Source: a virus. From it: a stretch of 56,218 nt of DNA. Below the pieces are notes generated by a model. That model had not been told where the DNA came from, searched no databases, and worked only from the letters and a program-made list of their open reading frames with translations. The stretch's first letter is position 1; each line of letters starts with the position of its first letter. A program made the translations under genes and the position numbers. The stretch spans positions 1-56,218 of IMG/VR virus record IMGVR_UViG_3300021961_000121; one strand, written 5' to 3'. Of the stretch, positions 23,756 through 34,424 are shown one piece after another.

Positions 23756-24919
23756 TTATCCTATATAAATTGGTCTTGGAACTTTAGCAAGAGTTGATTC
23801 TAAAAAGTCGGCCTCATCTCTTTTTGCTTCCATTTGAGCTCTACGAGATGTTGCCTCCAACACCTCTTTTAACTCGGTCAATAAGTTTTCTTTTTCAGCA
23901 GATGCTTCGTTACGAAGGTCAGCCCCATCCAAAGTTACATCAGAACCTGGAATAGGAATTGATGAGAATTTAGCACGCACCGCTCCTAACATTTCTTTAG
24001 CAAGAGCAAGCGTGTATCTGGCAATCCATTGTTTTCCGGCAGAATTAATCGAAGTGTATTGTAATCTTTGAAAAGGAACATTTGAAAGGTCACTCACCAC
24101 ATTTGATTTTGCAATAGGTGAGTTTGTTTCAGAGTCCAATGTGTATTCAAAGTGAACTTTTGTACCGGCGTCTGATGTTGATGGGATTGGAAACAATCTA
24201 ACACGCGTTCCATCAATATGAAATCCATATGATGATTTACGAATAAGGTCGTTGAACTCAATCGCTTGTAAACGAAGAAGGTCATCAAACATTGGTTGCA
24301 TCATAAATGATACACCAGGCGAATATGCTCCCCAACCGAATGTATTTAACATTTGTTGAGAACCCATACCCGTACCTACAAATGGGTCAAAGTATCTGAT
24401 AATTGCGGGTGGTTGGTAGTGATAGAATCTACGAATAGTCACACCATCAGTAACCGAACCACTTTCCAAATTTACAACATTACCATCACCAAGGTCATAA
24501 ATTTGTTGACCAGACGCCATTTCAAATGAACCAGTGTAGACAGTAACACGACCACCACTTAATGCTTCAGTACCATAATCTTTGGCAATGTTTACAACAC
24601 CCGCCATATTAGCGTTAATTTGTGTATCTCTCAAATCCAAATTCAAATCAGAACCTTGAAGAGATAACATATTCTCTTTGGCTCTATACTGATTTACTTG
24701 TGATGAGTATTCATTGGTTGCTTCTTCAAAACAAGTGAAGAAGTTGATGTCTTGCAATTCAATATCTACGATTGGGTATCCCAAACGCTTAGCGCACCAA
24801 TCAGCTACCTTCGGAGCGTCTGACGCGAATTGTGCTTCAGAATCAAAAAATCCGAATGGGGTAGATGTTCCGGCTGTAAATGAGCCCGAACCAGGCCAAA
24901 TTGGAATGTTAACTGCCAT
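23756..24919 (-). CDS. 13: Neck protein, gp13-like
   Basis: 387 aa. Begins MAVNIPIWPGSGSFTAGTST. Helical C-terminus (LLTELKEVLEATSRRAQMEA) and a central beta part (RVTVYTGSFEMASGQQIYDL). It opens the neck-tail completion operon (gp13-14-15), which is the main reason for the call. It is longer than T4 gp13 (309 aa). Strong Shine-Dalgarno sequence (AGGAGTTTAAATG) and a late element upstream. Confidence 0.6.
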   Translation of the reverse strand: MAVNIPIWPGSGSFTAGTSTPFGFFDSEAQFASDAPKVADWCAKRLGYPIVDIELQDINFFTCFEEATNEYSSQVNQYRAKENMLSLQGSDLNLDLRDTQINANMAGVVNIAKDYGTEALSGGRVTVYTGSFEMASGQQIYDLGDGNVVNLESGSVTDGVTIRRFYHYQPPAIIRYFDPFVGTGMGSQQMLNTFGWGAYSPGVSFMMQPMFDDLLRLQAIEFNDLIRKSSYGFHIDGTRVRLFPIPSTSDAGTKVHFEYTLDSETNSPIAKSNVVSDLSNVPFQRLQYTSINSAGKQWIARYTLALAKEMLGAVRAKFSSIPIPGSDVTLDGADLRNEASAEKENLLTELKEVLEATSRRAQMEAKRDEADFLESTLAKVPRPIYIG

Positions 24920-24947
24920 TTAAACTCCTATACTATTATCTCACTAT

Positions 24948-24954
24948 ATAAATA
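24948..24954 (-). promoter_or_regulatory. TATTTAT late-promoter-like element before the neck operon
   Basis: Coding-strand ACTATTTATATAGTGAGATA. Eighteen bases here (24940-24957) are identical to 46947-46964 before the 1203-aa fibre gene. The core ACTATTTATATAGT is nearly palindromic. Confidence 0.6.
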
Positions 24955-24963
24955 GTATGAGGT

Positions 24964-26640
24964 TTACCTTTCCAAGTTTTTCATAAATGAAACAATAATA
25001 TACCTCGTACCCTTTGTTACTGCCCTAGCTCCGTGTTTGTGAGTGATGTTGCCAGGGTGAATGGTAGCATAACCAATTGGATTCTTTATCAATTTCTTTT
25101 GTCTTCTAAACCAAGTACCACCACCTTCATATTCATCGAGGTCTGAAAGTTGAATCAGACAAGTGATGTCCGATGAGTCGTGATGGATTGATAGGTGACC
25201 TTGAGCAGATGGGACATATTTTGCAAGGAAGTTTTCACTCTGCATATCATCCCAACCTCGACCTTCCAACGCCCACATATAAATCGAGAATGGCATTACA
25301 AACAATCGAAGGATTTCCATATAGGTATCGTGTAATCCAATCACATCCAACACCATATCGGTAGTTGGGTAATTGTCGTGTCTATCAGTAGTCCAACACC
25401 TACAATGTTCAGCCTCCTCCCTAATCATCTTACAAAACTCTTCCGTAAAAAGAGGGAATGAAAAACAATTATCAAATGGTTCATCCGTAATCAATTCCCA
25501 TTCTTTGGTTCGTGCTGAATATGTGATAAATCGTTCAATCCAAGCTTGAGGGTCTTCAAAATAAGTGTATAATTCAGGATGAAGTTTTCCACCAGTTTCA
25601 AGTAGGTTTACCCAATCTTCAATACGAATTGGCCAAGTTTGATTTTTTGCATATTCATATGAGGTATTCTGATTTACTACTTGTAGGGTTTTGTTATTAT
25701 AAAGATATTTGAATTTTTCTAAAATTCTATTTTTTAAAAGTTCAGTATCGGATATTGTCGATACAATAGCCGCATTACCTAACAATAAATTCATCAAGTT
25801 TCCAGTATCAGTAGAAACAATCTTAACACCACCATACATCATTTCAAGAGCAGTGATACAATAAGTTTCAATGTATTGTGATGGGTAAATCCAATACTCT
25901 GAAGATTTAATTTGGGTGTAGAGTTCAGTTGGAGATAAGTTATCTAAAAAATGAACCCCATCATATAACCCCTTATAATCCTCATACCAATCTAAAGCGT
26001 ATGGCGGAGTAGCGACCCACAAACTTGCGTTTGGAATCATTTCCAAGATTTGAGGCCAGATTTCCAATAGTTCTTTTAACCCTCTATCAGGAGCAGATGT
26101 GTATATGAATTTATTTTCATAACGAGGGGTGTCTATATTTTGCCAGTCATATGGGTCTATTGCGTTTTCAATTACAACAATTTTGTTTTCAATTTCAGGA
26201 TAAGTTTTTATCAATAAAGTTTTGTGATAATTTGAAACCGCAACGACTGATGTAATTCGACTATCGGTTAGATAATCCATTCCCTTGTTTGGAAGTTCTT
26301 CACCATTGTACCACGGATAAAACTCTTCGTTGTGAATCCAAAAAAACGATTTATCGTAGGTGACATTTAACGATTCTAATAATGGAATGTAGTGAATATA
26401 AGCCGTAGCGATTACAACATCAAAATGTTGGTTTTCTTCAAGTTCGGTAATGTGTTGGTAAAGTACCCCATCGCAATTGTCAGAAATAACTTCACCACTC
26501 ACAATAACATCGTGACCTTCTGCAAACAAATAGTCAGCAAGTTTAATAACTGAATATTCAGTACCACCCGCACCCAACTCTAACCAAGTGTTTTTGTTGA
26601 ATGGTAATTTTTGATAACCTGTGTATATTAATACTCTCAT
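24964..26640 (-). CDS. Bifunctional GT4 glycosyltransferase - procollagen-lysyl hydroxylase-like protein
   Basis: 558 aa, two domains. Residues 1-345 are a GT-B fold GT4-type glycosyltransferase: LGAGGTEYSVIKLADYL, VAVSNYHKTLLIK, IYTSAPDRGLKELLEIW, and the donor-site ETYCITALEMMYGG. Residues about 365-558 are a 2-oxoglutarate/Fe(II) oxygenase with HxD at 486-488 (SIHHDSSD), DEYEGGGTWFRR, HPGNITHKH (distal His 536) and GTRYIIVSF (2OG-binding Arg 546). This run of motifs is the catalytic signature of animal procollagen-lysyl hydroxylases (PLOD). It probably hydroxylates lysine in the neighbouring collagen-like fibres and transfers a sugar. Start overlaps the GT2 stop (ATGA). Confidence 0.85.
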   Translation of the reverse strand: MRVLIYTGYQKLPFNKNTWLELGAGGTEYSVIKLADYLFAEGHDVIVSGEVISDNCDGVLYQHITELEENQHFDVVIATAYIHYIPLLESLNVTYDKSFFWIHNEEFYPWYNGEELPNKGMDYLTDSRITSVVAVSNYHKTLLIKTYPEIENKIVVIENAIDPYDWQNIDTPRYENKFIYTSAPDRGLKELLEIWPQILEMIPNASLWVATPPYALDWYEDYKGLYDGVHFLDNLSPTELYTQIKSSEYWIYPSQYIETYCITALEMMYGGVKIVSTDTGNLMNLLLGNAAIVSTISDTELLKNRILEKFKYLYNNKTLQVVNQNTSYEYAKNQTWPIRIEDWVNLLETGGKLHPELYTYFEDPQAWIERFITYSARTKEWELITDEPFDNCFSFPLFTEEFCKMIREEAEHCRCWTTDRHDNYPTTDMVLDVIGLHDTYMEILRLFVMPFSIYMWALEGRGWDDMQSENFLAKYVPSAQGHLSIHHDSSDITCLIQLSDLDEYEGGGTWFRRQKKLIKNPIGYATIHPGNITHKHGARAVTKGTRYIIVSFMKNLER

Positions 26641-27932
26641 TTTGACTCCACAATGTAATTTAAAACTTGTTCTCTTTCATAGTATCTTGTTCTATCCATC
26701 CAATTTTGAAGCCGATGAGCTCTACCCTCTTCTTCGTTCCAAGACCAATCTTCTTTTCCAAGTTCAAGGATTCGTTGGTGAATAAATGGGTCATAATAGT
26801 CCTTGATTAACCTGGCTCTACGATTAATATCAGTAGAGTTATTGTCAACCGTGGAATTTCTATTATTGTATTGTACATATAACATTTTTTTTAGGTGAAT
26901 CATACGAGTTTCAAGGAATGTTTTAACAATCAACTCATAATCATCCGCTACTGAAATGTTTCTACTATGTCCTCTAATTTTATGATAAGTATCACGATGC
27001 CAAATTCTACAATGATTCGGCATTCCAATATTAAATCTAATGGATTTGGGGTTGATGTCGGGATAGTGATGAGTTAACCAAGTAACTCCGTCAAATTCTT
27101 CCCAAGTGTGACCAGCATATCCCCAATCGAAGAAGTTTTCAGGGTGACCATACCAATCATCACCAATACGACCATATTGTCGTGGTGTGCCATCTTCATA
27201 TACCTCGGTTACATCCGTATATACAAATCCAGCATCTGGATATTGTTTAGTTGCGTTTAAAACATCTTCCAAACAAGTGGATATAAGGACATCATCGTGG
27301 TCTAATTCAAATAGCCACTCCCCATTCGATAACATAGCAGCTCTATGTTTTACCTCACCAACATTACCACTTGAATTTGGGGTCATACGATGGATATTTA
27401 CTCTATAATCCGTACTTGCAATTTCCTTCAGATACTCCCAAGTACGATAATCACCCTCGGGTGAATCATCAACCACAACCCATTCCCAATTTGGGTAAGT
27501 TTGGTTCTTCAACGACTCATATGTTCTGAATATTCGTTCGTTTGTCTTATAAGTTGGTGTGAATACTGATAGAATGGGTGTTTCATCATTACCATAGACC
27601 TCTTTTTGTGATTTACAAGCCCAAAAGGTAGATTGACACACCACATCGTTAGCTAATATGTTATCAGGTATGATTTCATCGTAAGTTCGTAACTTACTAC
27701 TAACCATAATGTGATTTACCATTTCGTTGACCTCAACAAAATGGTTTCCAATGGTTATAATGATATCAGGTCGGTGAATTGCCAAATGGGACTTAAAATC
27801 CACCGAACTCTCATATGAATATAAGATTACATCTTCGTGTAAACCTTCTTCCCAGTAGATATCGGACTGAATTCTAATCTCACCGAACCTATCCCATCCA
27901 TAAATAAGAGCAGTTGGTAAACTTGTCTTCAT
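26637..27932 (-). CDS. GT2 family glycosyltransferase
   Basis: About 431 aa from MKTSLPTALIYGWDRFG; the frame extends upstream to 27968, but that overlaps the oxygenase gene, and the ATG at 27932 sits just after its stop codon. An N-terminal 100 residues of unclear fold precede a GT-A domain with ILSVFTPTYKTNERIFRTYE, WEWVVVDDSPEGD (nucleotide-binding Asp), NGEWLFELDHDD (DxD metal site) and the later GMPNHCRIWHRDTY acceptor region. It probably attaches a sugar to hydroxylated lysine or threonine in the collagen-like proteins encoded just upstream. Translationally coupled to the GT4-hydroxylase gene. Confidence 0.82.
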   Translation of the reverse strand: MKTSLPTALIYGWDRFGEIRIQSDIYWEEGLHEDVILYSYESSVDFKSHLAIHRPDIIITIGNHFVEVNEMVNHIMVSSKLRTYDEIIPDNILANDVVCQSTFWACKSQKEVYGNDETPILSVFTPTYKTNERIFRTYESLKNQTYPNWEWVVVDDSPEGDYRTWEYLKEIASTDYRVNIHRMTPNSSGNVGEVKHRAAMLSNGEWLFELDHDDVLISTCLEDVLNATKQYPDAGFVYTDVTEVYEDGTPRQYGRIGDDWYGHPENFFDWGYAGHTWEEFDGVTWLTHHYPDINPKSIRFNIGMPNHCRIWHRDTYHKIRGHSRNISVADDYELIVKTFLETRMIHLKKMLYVQYNNRNSTVDNNSTDINRRARLIKDYYDPFIHQRILELGKEDWSWNEEEGRAHRLQNWMDRTRYYEREQVLNYIVESK

Positions 27933-27933
27933 A

Positions 27934-28533
27934 TTATCTATAAGGTTCTCCCCCCACCCAAAGTACAAACGATTTGCGAGTTCCTTTGGTTACAGGCGTT
28001 ACTCTATGTAAATAAAATGATGGGAAAATCACAGCGGCGCCTTGGTGTCGTGTTGCTACCAAATGTTGTCCGATATTAAATTCTAAATCACCACCCTCAT
28101 ATTCTTCAGGCGATGATAGTTGAACTGTTACTGAAATCTTCCTTTGATTTTGAATGCCAATACCACAATCCATATGCCAGTCGTAATGACCACCACCTTC
28201 ATAGTATTCGGTGTATTGGATTTGTTCGTTCATTGTTGATAAATCCAACTTCCACATAATATCATTTGCTTCAACAATCATATTGTGAAGTTTACGATAA
28301 ACCCACTCCCACTCTTCGTTTTGTGGGCACCACTTAACTTGTGATTTTCTATAATTTGAAACTTTAGAGCGGTCATCTTGACCGGTAGCTGCAACCTCAA
28401 ATGGTAATTGAAGAGTCATCTCCTCAATTTTTACCAATTCTTCTGGAGCGAATCCTTCTTTGAACCAATAATAGTCCGTGTAGTTTACATCACTACGATG
28501 TGAGTTCCTATCAAATGTAAATTTCTTATCCAT
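27934..28533 (-). CDS. 2-oxoglutarate/Fe(II) oxygenase, PKHD/prolyl-4-hydroxylase superfamily
   Basis: 199 aa, one P4Hc-type domain. The iron ligands are H120 and D122 (YDWHMDCG) and H176 (FYLHRVTPV), with R186 (TKGTRKSF) for 2-oxoglutarate. EEYEGGDLEFNIG is typical of the PKHD/PiuC-like branch. It should hydroxylate an amino-acid side chain in a protein. The 1262- and 1946-aa collagen-like proteins directly upstream are the obvious substrates. It is separate from, and distinct in sequence from, the lysyl-hydroxylase-like domain two genes away. First gene of the modification operon, with its own late-type element. Confidence 0.85.
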   Translation of the reverse strand: MDKKFTFDRNSHRSDVNYTDYYWFKEGFAPEELVKIEEMTLQLPFEVAATGQDDRSKVSNYRKSQVKWCPQNEEWEWVYRKLHNMIVEANDIMWKLDLSTMNEQIQYTEYYEGGGHYDWHMDCGIGIQNQRKISVTVQLSSPEEYEGGDLEFNIGQHLVATRHQGAAVIFPSFYLHRVTPVTKGTRKSFVLWVGGEPYR

Positions 28534-28549
28534 AACAATTCAGTTTACT

Positions 28550-28556
28550 ATAAATA
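28550..28556 (-). promoter_or_regulatory. TATTTAT late-promoter-like element before the modification operon
   Basis: Coding-strand ATATTTATAGTAAACTG, 17 nt before the oxygenase ATG and directly after the stop codon of the 1946-aa collagen gene. It links collagen-modifying enzymes to late expression. Confidence 0.55.
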
Positions 28557-28568
28557 TAGAACTGAATG

Positions 28569-31500
28569 TTAATAAGAACCACTAATGTAAGTTTCTACAA
28601 TCCAAATTTTATCACCGCTTTGATATCCGTGTTTTTTGAATGTAAGTTTGTTCAAAGAGTTGTTCCACTCAAAGTATCCACCGGCGAGGATATTACCCTT
28701 TTCACCAGAACCACCACCAACACCTTGAGCGCCGGCGCTACCACTATGACCTTGGTTACCTTTAGGGCCGGTATCACCAGCAGCACCGGTATTACCTTTA
28801 GGGCCAGTAGCGCCCGTTGAACCGGTAGCTCCCTTATTACCTTGAGCACCTTGGTTACCTTGAGGGCCCGTAGCACCCGTTGAACCGGTAGCTCCCTTAT
28901 TACCTTGAGCACCTTGGTTACCTTGAGGGCCCGTAGCACCCGTTGAACCAGTAGCTCCTTTATTACCATCTGCGCCAGTATTACCTTTAACACCTTGAGC
29001 ACCCACGGAACCAGTAACACCTTTGTTACCCACGGCGCCTTGAGAACCTTGAGAACCTTGAGAACCAATTGAGCCGGTTACACCTTTGTTACCAACGGCA
29101 CCAGTAACACCTTTAGGACCAGTACCACCTGTCGAACCTTGAGCACCCGTATTACCTTGAGCGCCAGTATTACCTTGAGGACCAGTACCACCTGTCGAAC
29201 CTTGAGCACCCGTATTACCTTGAGCGCCAGTATTACCTTGGGGGCCTGTGGCACCGGTTACACCTTTTGCACCCGTATTACCTTGAGCGCCTTGGTTACC
29301 TTGAGGACCAGTAGCACCAACCGAACCTTGAGCACCGGTTGCGCCCGAATTACCTTTAGCACCTTGAGCACCCGTAGCACCACCTGAACCAGTTATACCC
29401 TTGTTACCACTTGCACCTTGAGGACCTTGGTTACCTTGTCCACCACCAGCACCACTAATGTGGGTTGTATTTTTAACAATGGAAAGACCTGTTACATATC
29501 GTGCACCTGGGGTACTACCACCAGGGGTGTATCCCACATACCAACTGAATGTACCATTTGAATCCGCCGGAGATGTGATTGTATATTTTCTTCTTTCCCA
29601 AGTAAGCGTTTGTCCTAATTCTGCGTGGTATAATTGATATGAAGAAATTAATGTTCCAGTTTCATAGCCAGTAGCGACATTGTTTGCGGTATTATTAGCA
29701 AACATTCTCATATGGAACATACCGGTGTTTCCAATCCAATCAGGAGTAATAGCAACCCACAATTCACAAGTGTATTGTGTTGATGGTTGAATACCTTCCG
29801 ATATGTATACTTCATATTCAGTATTAGTACCACCCGAAGTGTTTTGTTCCATTACAAAGCCAGACCTACCACTTTCAGGGTTGTTAGCTAATGGAATTAC
29901 TATGTTTGTAGGATTTGAAATGGATTCATATCCAGGGTCCAATTGTCCATCAGAGAAGAATGGATTACGAACGGCGTTACCATCCGAACCAAGTACACCT
30001 TTAGGACCAGTACCACCGGTTACACCTTTAGGACCAGTAGCACCAGCCGAACCCGTTACACCTTTAGCACCTTGAGCGCCCGTAGAACCAGTTACTCCCT
30101 TATTACCAGCAGAACCTTGAGCACCTTGTGGGCCAGTAGCACCCTGATTACCCGTGGCACCTTTGTTACCTGCGTCACCGGTATTACCTTTAACACCTTG
30201 AGCACCTGTGGAGCCAGTTACACCTTTATTTCCGGCAGAACCTTGAGCACCTTGAGAGCCCTGGTCACCTTGAGCACCTTGAGGACCAGTAACACCGGCA
30301 GAACCTTGAGCACCTTGAGCACCTTGAGAACCTTGTGGACCTTGAGCGCCCGTGTTGCCTGTGTTACCTTTATTACCTTGCGGACCAGTAGCACCTGTTG
30401 AACCCGTAACACCTTTATTTCCGGCAGAACCTTGAGCACCTTGAGAACCCTGGTCACCTTGAGCACCTTGAGGACCAGTAACACCGGCAGAACCTTGAGC
30501 ACCTTGAGCACCTTGAGAACCTTGTGGACCTTGAGCGCCCGTATTACCTTGAGCACCTTGGTTACCTTGAGGACCGGTAGCGCCTGTTGAGCCGGTGACA
30601 CCTTTATTACCGGCAGAACCTTGAGCACCTTGAGGACCAGTAGCACCACCAACTCCAATAACACCTTTATTACCAGCAGAACCTTGAGAACCTTGAGCAC
30701 CTTGAGAACCCGTTACACCTTTTGCGCCAGTATTACCTTGAGCACCTTGGTTACCTTGAGGACCGGTAGCACCAACCGAACCTTGAGCACCCGTATTACC
30801 TTGAGCACCTTGGTTACCTTGAGGACCGGTAGCGCCTGTTGAGCCGGTAACACCTTTATTACCAGCAGAACCTTGAGCGCCTTGAGCACCTTGAGAACCC
30901 GTTACACCTTTAGGACCAGTCGCACCTTGAGCACCTTGGTTACCTTGAGGACCGGTAGCGCCTGTTGAGCCAGTAACACCTTTATTACCAGCAGAACCTT
31001 GAGAACCTTGAGCACCTTGAGAACCCGTTACACCTTTTGCGCCAGTATTACCTTGAGCCCCTTGAGGACCTTGAGGGCCGGTCGCACCCGTTGAACCGGT
31101 AACCCCTTTGTTACCACTTGCACCCGTAGCGCCTTGTGGACCTGTAGCACCTGTGACACCCTTTGGACCTGTATTACCGGCAGCACCTTGAGCACCTTGT
31201 GGTCCTTGAGCACCTTGTGGTCCTTGAGCGCCAGTATTACCTGCCGAACCTTGAGAACCAAGAGAACCCATATTGCCTGAACGACCAATTTCAAATCCGT
31301 GTTGATACCAAGTACCACCGGCCGATTCGGATGGTCGTTTCCAATATATTCTTAAACCTTCACCACCACCATATTCTTGTGTTCTAACTCGTATTGAATA
31401 TGCAGTATTCGCAGTTAGTGAAATTGTTCCCGTAGTAGTTCCAAGTGCAGGAGTTCCCCTACCACCATAAAATGAAGCTACTACCGTATTATTAATTATC

Positions 31501-34409
31501 AATTCAACCGAATCATCCGATTCTGCGGTGAATGTATATGTACCTGTTTCTGAAGGATAGAATGTACCCCATACTTGAACTGCGAAGTATGACCCAACAT
31601 TTGGGACTCCGATACCAGCACCTGTCAATGTGGTATATGATGTCCAATCAAGTAATACGCTTCTATTAGAAATACCCTGCGAATATAAAGTGGAGTTTGT
31701 GTAATTCGCATCAAAAAATTTATTGAAATCATTACTATCTGTTGGATAGTAATAATATTGTGATGTAGAACCATTTCCGGCGTGAGTAGACCATACTTCA
31801 TAATTTAAAGTATCATATCCAAACAAACTTCCCTTGTTACCACTAGCGCCAGTAACACCTTTGTTACCTTGAGGACCGGTAGCGCCTGTTGAACCTTGGG
31901 CGCCAGTATTTCCCGCAGCACCTTGAGCACCTTGAGAACCCTGGTCACCTTGAGCACCTTGGGGGCCCGTATTACCGGCTGCGCCTTGAGCACCTTGAGG
32001 ACCTTGAGGGCCCGTAGCTCCTTGGTTTCCAGTAACACCTTTATTACCACTTGCGCCCGTAGCACCTTGTGGACCTGTAGCACCTTGGTTACCCGTAACA
32101 CCTTTATTACCCGCGGCTCCAGGATTACCATCTTCACCAATTCCACCTTGAGCGCCCGTGGAGCCGGTAACACCTTTGTTACCACTTGCACCCGTAGCAC
32201 CTTGAGGACCTGTAGCACCCGTGACACCTTTTGGACCTGTATTACCAACAGCGCCAGTAGAACCTTTAGGACCTTGACCACCTTGAGCACCGGTTGAACC
32301 AGTTACTCCCTTATTACCAGCAGAACCTTGAGCACCTTGTGGGCCAGTAGCACCTTGGTTACCGGTAGCACCTTTGTTTCCAGCTGCACCTTGAGGTCCT
32401 TGTGGGCCTTGTGGACCTTGAGCGCCGGTTGAACCTTGTGGGCCTGTAGCACCTGCTGCCCCTTGTGGGCCAGTTGGACCAGTCGCACCTTGGTTACCGG
32501 TAGCACCTTTGTTTCCAGCCGCACCTTGAATACCTTGAGCACCTGTAGCGCCTTGAGGACCAATTGGACCAGTAGCACCTTTTGGACCTGTATTACCGGC
32601 AGCACCTTGAGCACCTTGTGGTCCTTGAGCACCTTGAGGGCCGGTAGCACCTTTGTTTCCAGCAGCACCTTGAGGACCTTGGTTACCGATAGCCCCACCG
32701 GCTCCGGTGGCAGGTACACCATTATGACGCATAAATTTAACATCATAGAATGCTGACCCTGCGGTGTACATTGATGAATCTAAATAAAATGTTAGACCAG
32801 TACCGGCATATACAGTTCTTACTAAAAAGGTTTGAGCCGTAGAAGAATCATATACAAAGTATCTAATATATCCATCTATATGGTAGTGGATGAAAAATAT
32901 ATCAGCATTCGCCTCATATGGTCCAAAGAATTCACCACGATACGCACCATTTTCGTAAATTTGAGCATAGTTTCCGGCGTGTGGATACCAAGCATAGTCA
33001 ATTGAAGAATAAGATGCGTCTGTGGTTGGGTCAGTATTAAGACCCATCATTTTATATGTACTTGTGTTACATTTGAATGATACTAAAGCTCCATCAGAAA
33101 TACCTTGGTCAGAATACGCCTGAGTAGACCAACCACTTGCGTTTGGAGCGTCTATATTATATAATTGTGGACTACCATTTTGGTTTACATTGACTACCGT
33201 ACCACTCGTACTTATGGTGTAGTCGGCAGCGTTCGCACCTGTAGCACCTTGAGCACCTTGAGGACCTGTTGGACCAGTACCGCCTTGAGGGCCGGTAGCA
33301 CCTTGAGGACCGGTTGGTGATGGTCCTTGAGCACCTTGAGAACCTTGAGCACCTTGAGGTCCTTGAGCACCTTGAGGTCCTTGAACACCTTGAGGTCCTT
33401 GAGCACCTTGAGGTGAAGAACCGGTATTACCTTGAGCGCCCGTTGGGCCTGTTGGAGCAGAACCTTGAGCGCCCGTTGGGCCTGTTGCCCCAGCTGGACC
33501 ATTAGCACCTTGTGGGCCAGTAGCACCTTGTGGGCCTGTATTACCTTTAGACCCCGTACCACCTTGTGGACCAGTAGCTCCCGTAACACCTTTAGGACCT
33601 TGTGGGCCTGTTGGACCACTGGGTCCTGGAGCAGTATCTGGATCTAAACCATAACATTCTTCGCAGTTCGGATGCCATTCCATAACTTCCGCACCACAAT
33701 CGTATGGTGATTCCGGTTGATATCCTTCAACGAACCAACATTGTTCAGGGTCATATAAGTTAGGTGGTAATTCACCCTCATTACATTCGGGACCACTACA
33801 CGGACCAGGCATTAATTTAACATAGCTCGCAACGGGTGGGTCTATATTAAAACAATCAATGACTTGGACATTCATTCCTGAATCAGGAGGACCACAATCA
33901 GGCATACCACGGAACAAATACAAAGAGAACCCAGGTGGATTGTGTACAATGTAGTTGTTTAATAGGTAAACATCGACATCTTCAATGTCAATTGTCGTGA
34001 TTGTTTGATTTTGTAATGTATAAACTGAAGTGATTAATTCTTCAGTAATGACTCCATCTTCAAATTTGATTAAGGAGTCAGTATTAACACTAATGTCATT
34101 AGCGTATATAAATTTGTATGTACCACTACCATCCTTAATAAGGATTTTTTGATACAACCATACAATTATGTTACCACCATTAATTTCAAGTGTATCATAA
34201 GTGTTTGGGAATGTATATGCTTTTCGGACTGACGCTGAAGTGAGTGATGTAGAAGAAATATCAGTAGAAGTCCAAGTTTTCCAATCCGATTCGTTTAAAC
34301 CAAGACCAGGTAACTGAACACCCGCTACTAATGACCCACTTACAAGATTTTCTACGACTATTGATGATGAATCATATAATCGTACTAATTGTCCGTTTTT
34401 TACGCTCAT
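28569..34409 (-). CDS. Giant collagen-like fibre protein with degenerate Hint domain (1946 aa)
   Basis: Domain order: residues 1-157 Hint-like, ending NNYIVHN followed by Pro; about 170-255 a linker with eight cysteines; Gly-X-Y collagen at about 257-390, 570-854, 1049-1472 and 1656-1904, separated by a lectin-like jelly-roll (about 392-568), a PA14-type carbohydrate-binding domain (about 857-1047; [17 protein letters not shown]) and a carbohydrate-binding-module-like domain (about 1474-1654); and a C-terminal tip ending [11 protein letters not shown]. Collagen triplets are dominated by GxT, GxQ and GxK; I count about 45 X-Lys-Gly sites, mostly GNKG, GPKG or GAKG. It probably forms a trimeric glycosylated virion fibre. 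Confidence 0.85.
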   Translation of the reverse strand: MSVKNGQLVRLYDSSSIVVENLVSGSLVAGVQLPGLGLNESDWKTWTSTDISSTSLTSASVRKAYTFPNTYDTLEINGGNIIVWLYQKILIKDGSGTYKFIYANDISVNTDSLIKFEDGVITEELITSVYTLQNQTITTIDIEDVDVYLLNNYIVHNPPGFSLYLFRGMPDCGPPDSGMNVQVIDCFNIDPPVASYVKLMPGPCSGPECNEGELPPNLYDPEQCWFVEGYQPESPYDCGAEVMEWHPNCEECYGLDPDTAPGPSGPTGPQGPKGVTGATGPQGGTGSKGNTGPQGATGPQGANGPAGATGPTGAQGSAPTGPTGAQGNTGSSPQGAQGPQGVQGPQGAQGPQGAQGSQGAQGPSPTGPQGATGPQGGTGPTGPQGAQGATGANAADYTISTSGTVVNVNQNGSPQLYNIDAPNASGWSTQAYSDQGISDGALVSFKCNTSTYKMMGLNTDPTTDASYSSIDYAWYPHAGNYAQIYENGAYRGEFFGPYEANADIFFIHYHIDGYIRYFVYDSSTAQTFLVRTVYAGTGLTFYLDSSMYTAGSAFYDVKFMRHNGVPATGAGGAIGNQGPQGAAGNKGATGPQGAQGPQGAQGAAGNTGPKGATGPIGPQGATGAQGIQGAAGNKGATGNQGATGPTGPQGAAGATGPQGSTGAQGPQGPQGPQGAAGNKGATGNQGATGPQGAQGSAGNKGVTGSTGAQGGQGPKGSTGAVGNTGPKGVTGATGPQGATGASGNKGVTGSTGAQGGIGEDGNPGAAGNKGVTGNQGATGPQGATGASGNKGVTGNQGATGPQGPQGAQGAAGNTGPQGAQGDQGSQGAQGAAGNTGAQGSTGATGPQGNKGVTGASGNKGSLFGYDTLNYEVWSTHAGNGSTSQYYYYPTDSNDFNKFFDANYTNSTLYSQGISNRSVLLDWTSYTTLTGAGIGVPNVGSYFAVQVWGTFYPSETGTYTFTAESDDSVELIINNTVVASFYGGRGTPALGTTTGTISLTANTAYSIRVRTQEYGGGEGLRIYWKRPSESAGGTWYQHGFEIGRSGNMGSLGSQGSAGNTGAQGPQGAQGPQGAQGAAGNTGPKGVTGATGPQGATGASGNKGVTGSTGATGPQGPQGAQGNTGAKGVTGSQGAQGSQGSAGNKGVTGSTGATGPQGNQGAQGATGPKGVTGSQGAQGAQGSAGNKGVTGSTGATGPQGNQGAQGNTGAQGSVGATGPQGNQGAQGNTGAKGVTGSQGAQGSQGSAGNKGVIGVGGATGPQGAQGSAGNKGVTGSTGATGPQGNQGAQGNTGAQGPQGSQGAQGAQGSAGVTGPQGAQGDQGSQGAQGSAGNKGVTGSTGATGPQGNKGNTGNTGAQGPQGSQGAQGAQGSAGVTGPQGAQGDQGSQGAQGSAGNKGVTGSTGAQGVKGNTGDAGNKGATGNQGATGPQGAQGSAGNKGVTGSTGAQGAKGVTGSAGATGPKGVTGGTGPKGVLGSDGNAVRNPFFSDGQLDPGYESISNPTNIVIPLANNPESGRSGFVMEQNTSGGTNTEYEVYISEGIQPSTQYTCELWVAITPDWIGNTGMFHMRMFANNTANNVATGYETGTLISSYQLYHAELGQTLTWERRKYTITSPADSNGTFSWYVGYTPGGSTPGARYVTGLSIVKNTTHISGAGGGQGNQGPQGASGNKGITGSGGATGAQGAKGNSGATGAQGSVGATGPQGNQGAQGNTGAKGVTGATGPQGNTGAQGNTGAQGSTGGTGPQGNTGAQGNTGAQGSTGGTGPKGVTGAVGNKGVTGSIGSQGSQGSQGAVGNKGVTGSVGAQGVKGNTGADGNKGATGSTGATGPQGNQGAQGNKGATGSTGATGPQGNQGAQGNKGATGSTGATGPKGNTGAAGDTGPKGNQGHSGSAGAQGVGGGSGEKGNILAGGYFEWNNSLNKLTFKKHGYQSGDKIWIVETYISGSY
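28700..33640 (-). repeat. Collagen-coding tandem repeats of the 1946-aa gene
   Basis: Four Gly-X-Y tracts with repeated blocks such as [16 protein letters not shown] and [10 protein letters not shown], separated by three globular domains. Repeat blocks are 40-100 nt and partly identical. Confidence 0.85.
33939..34409 (-). other. Degenerate Hint domain of the 1946-aa collagen protein
   Basis: Begins [21 protein letters not shown], like block A of Hint domains but without the leading Cys. It ends [18 protein letters not shown] (blocks F and G), followed by Pro. Proline after the terminal Asn should block Asn cyclisation, so this copy is probably structural only. Confidence 0.6.
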
Positions 34410-34424
34410 ATTATATCTCTTCTA

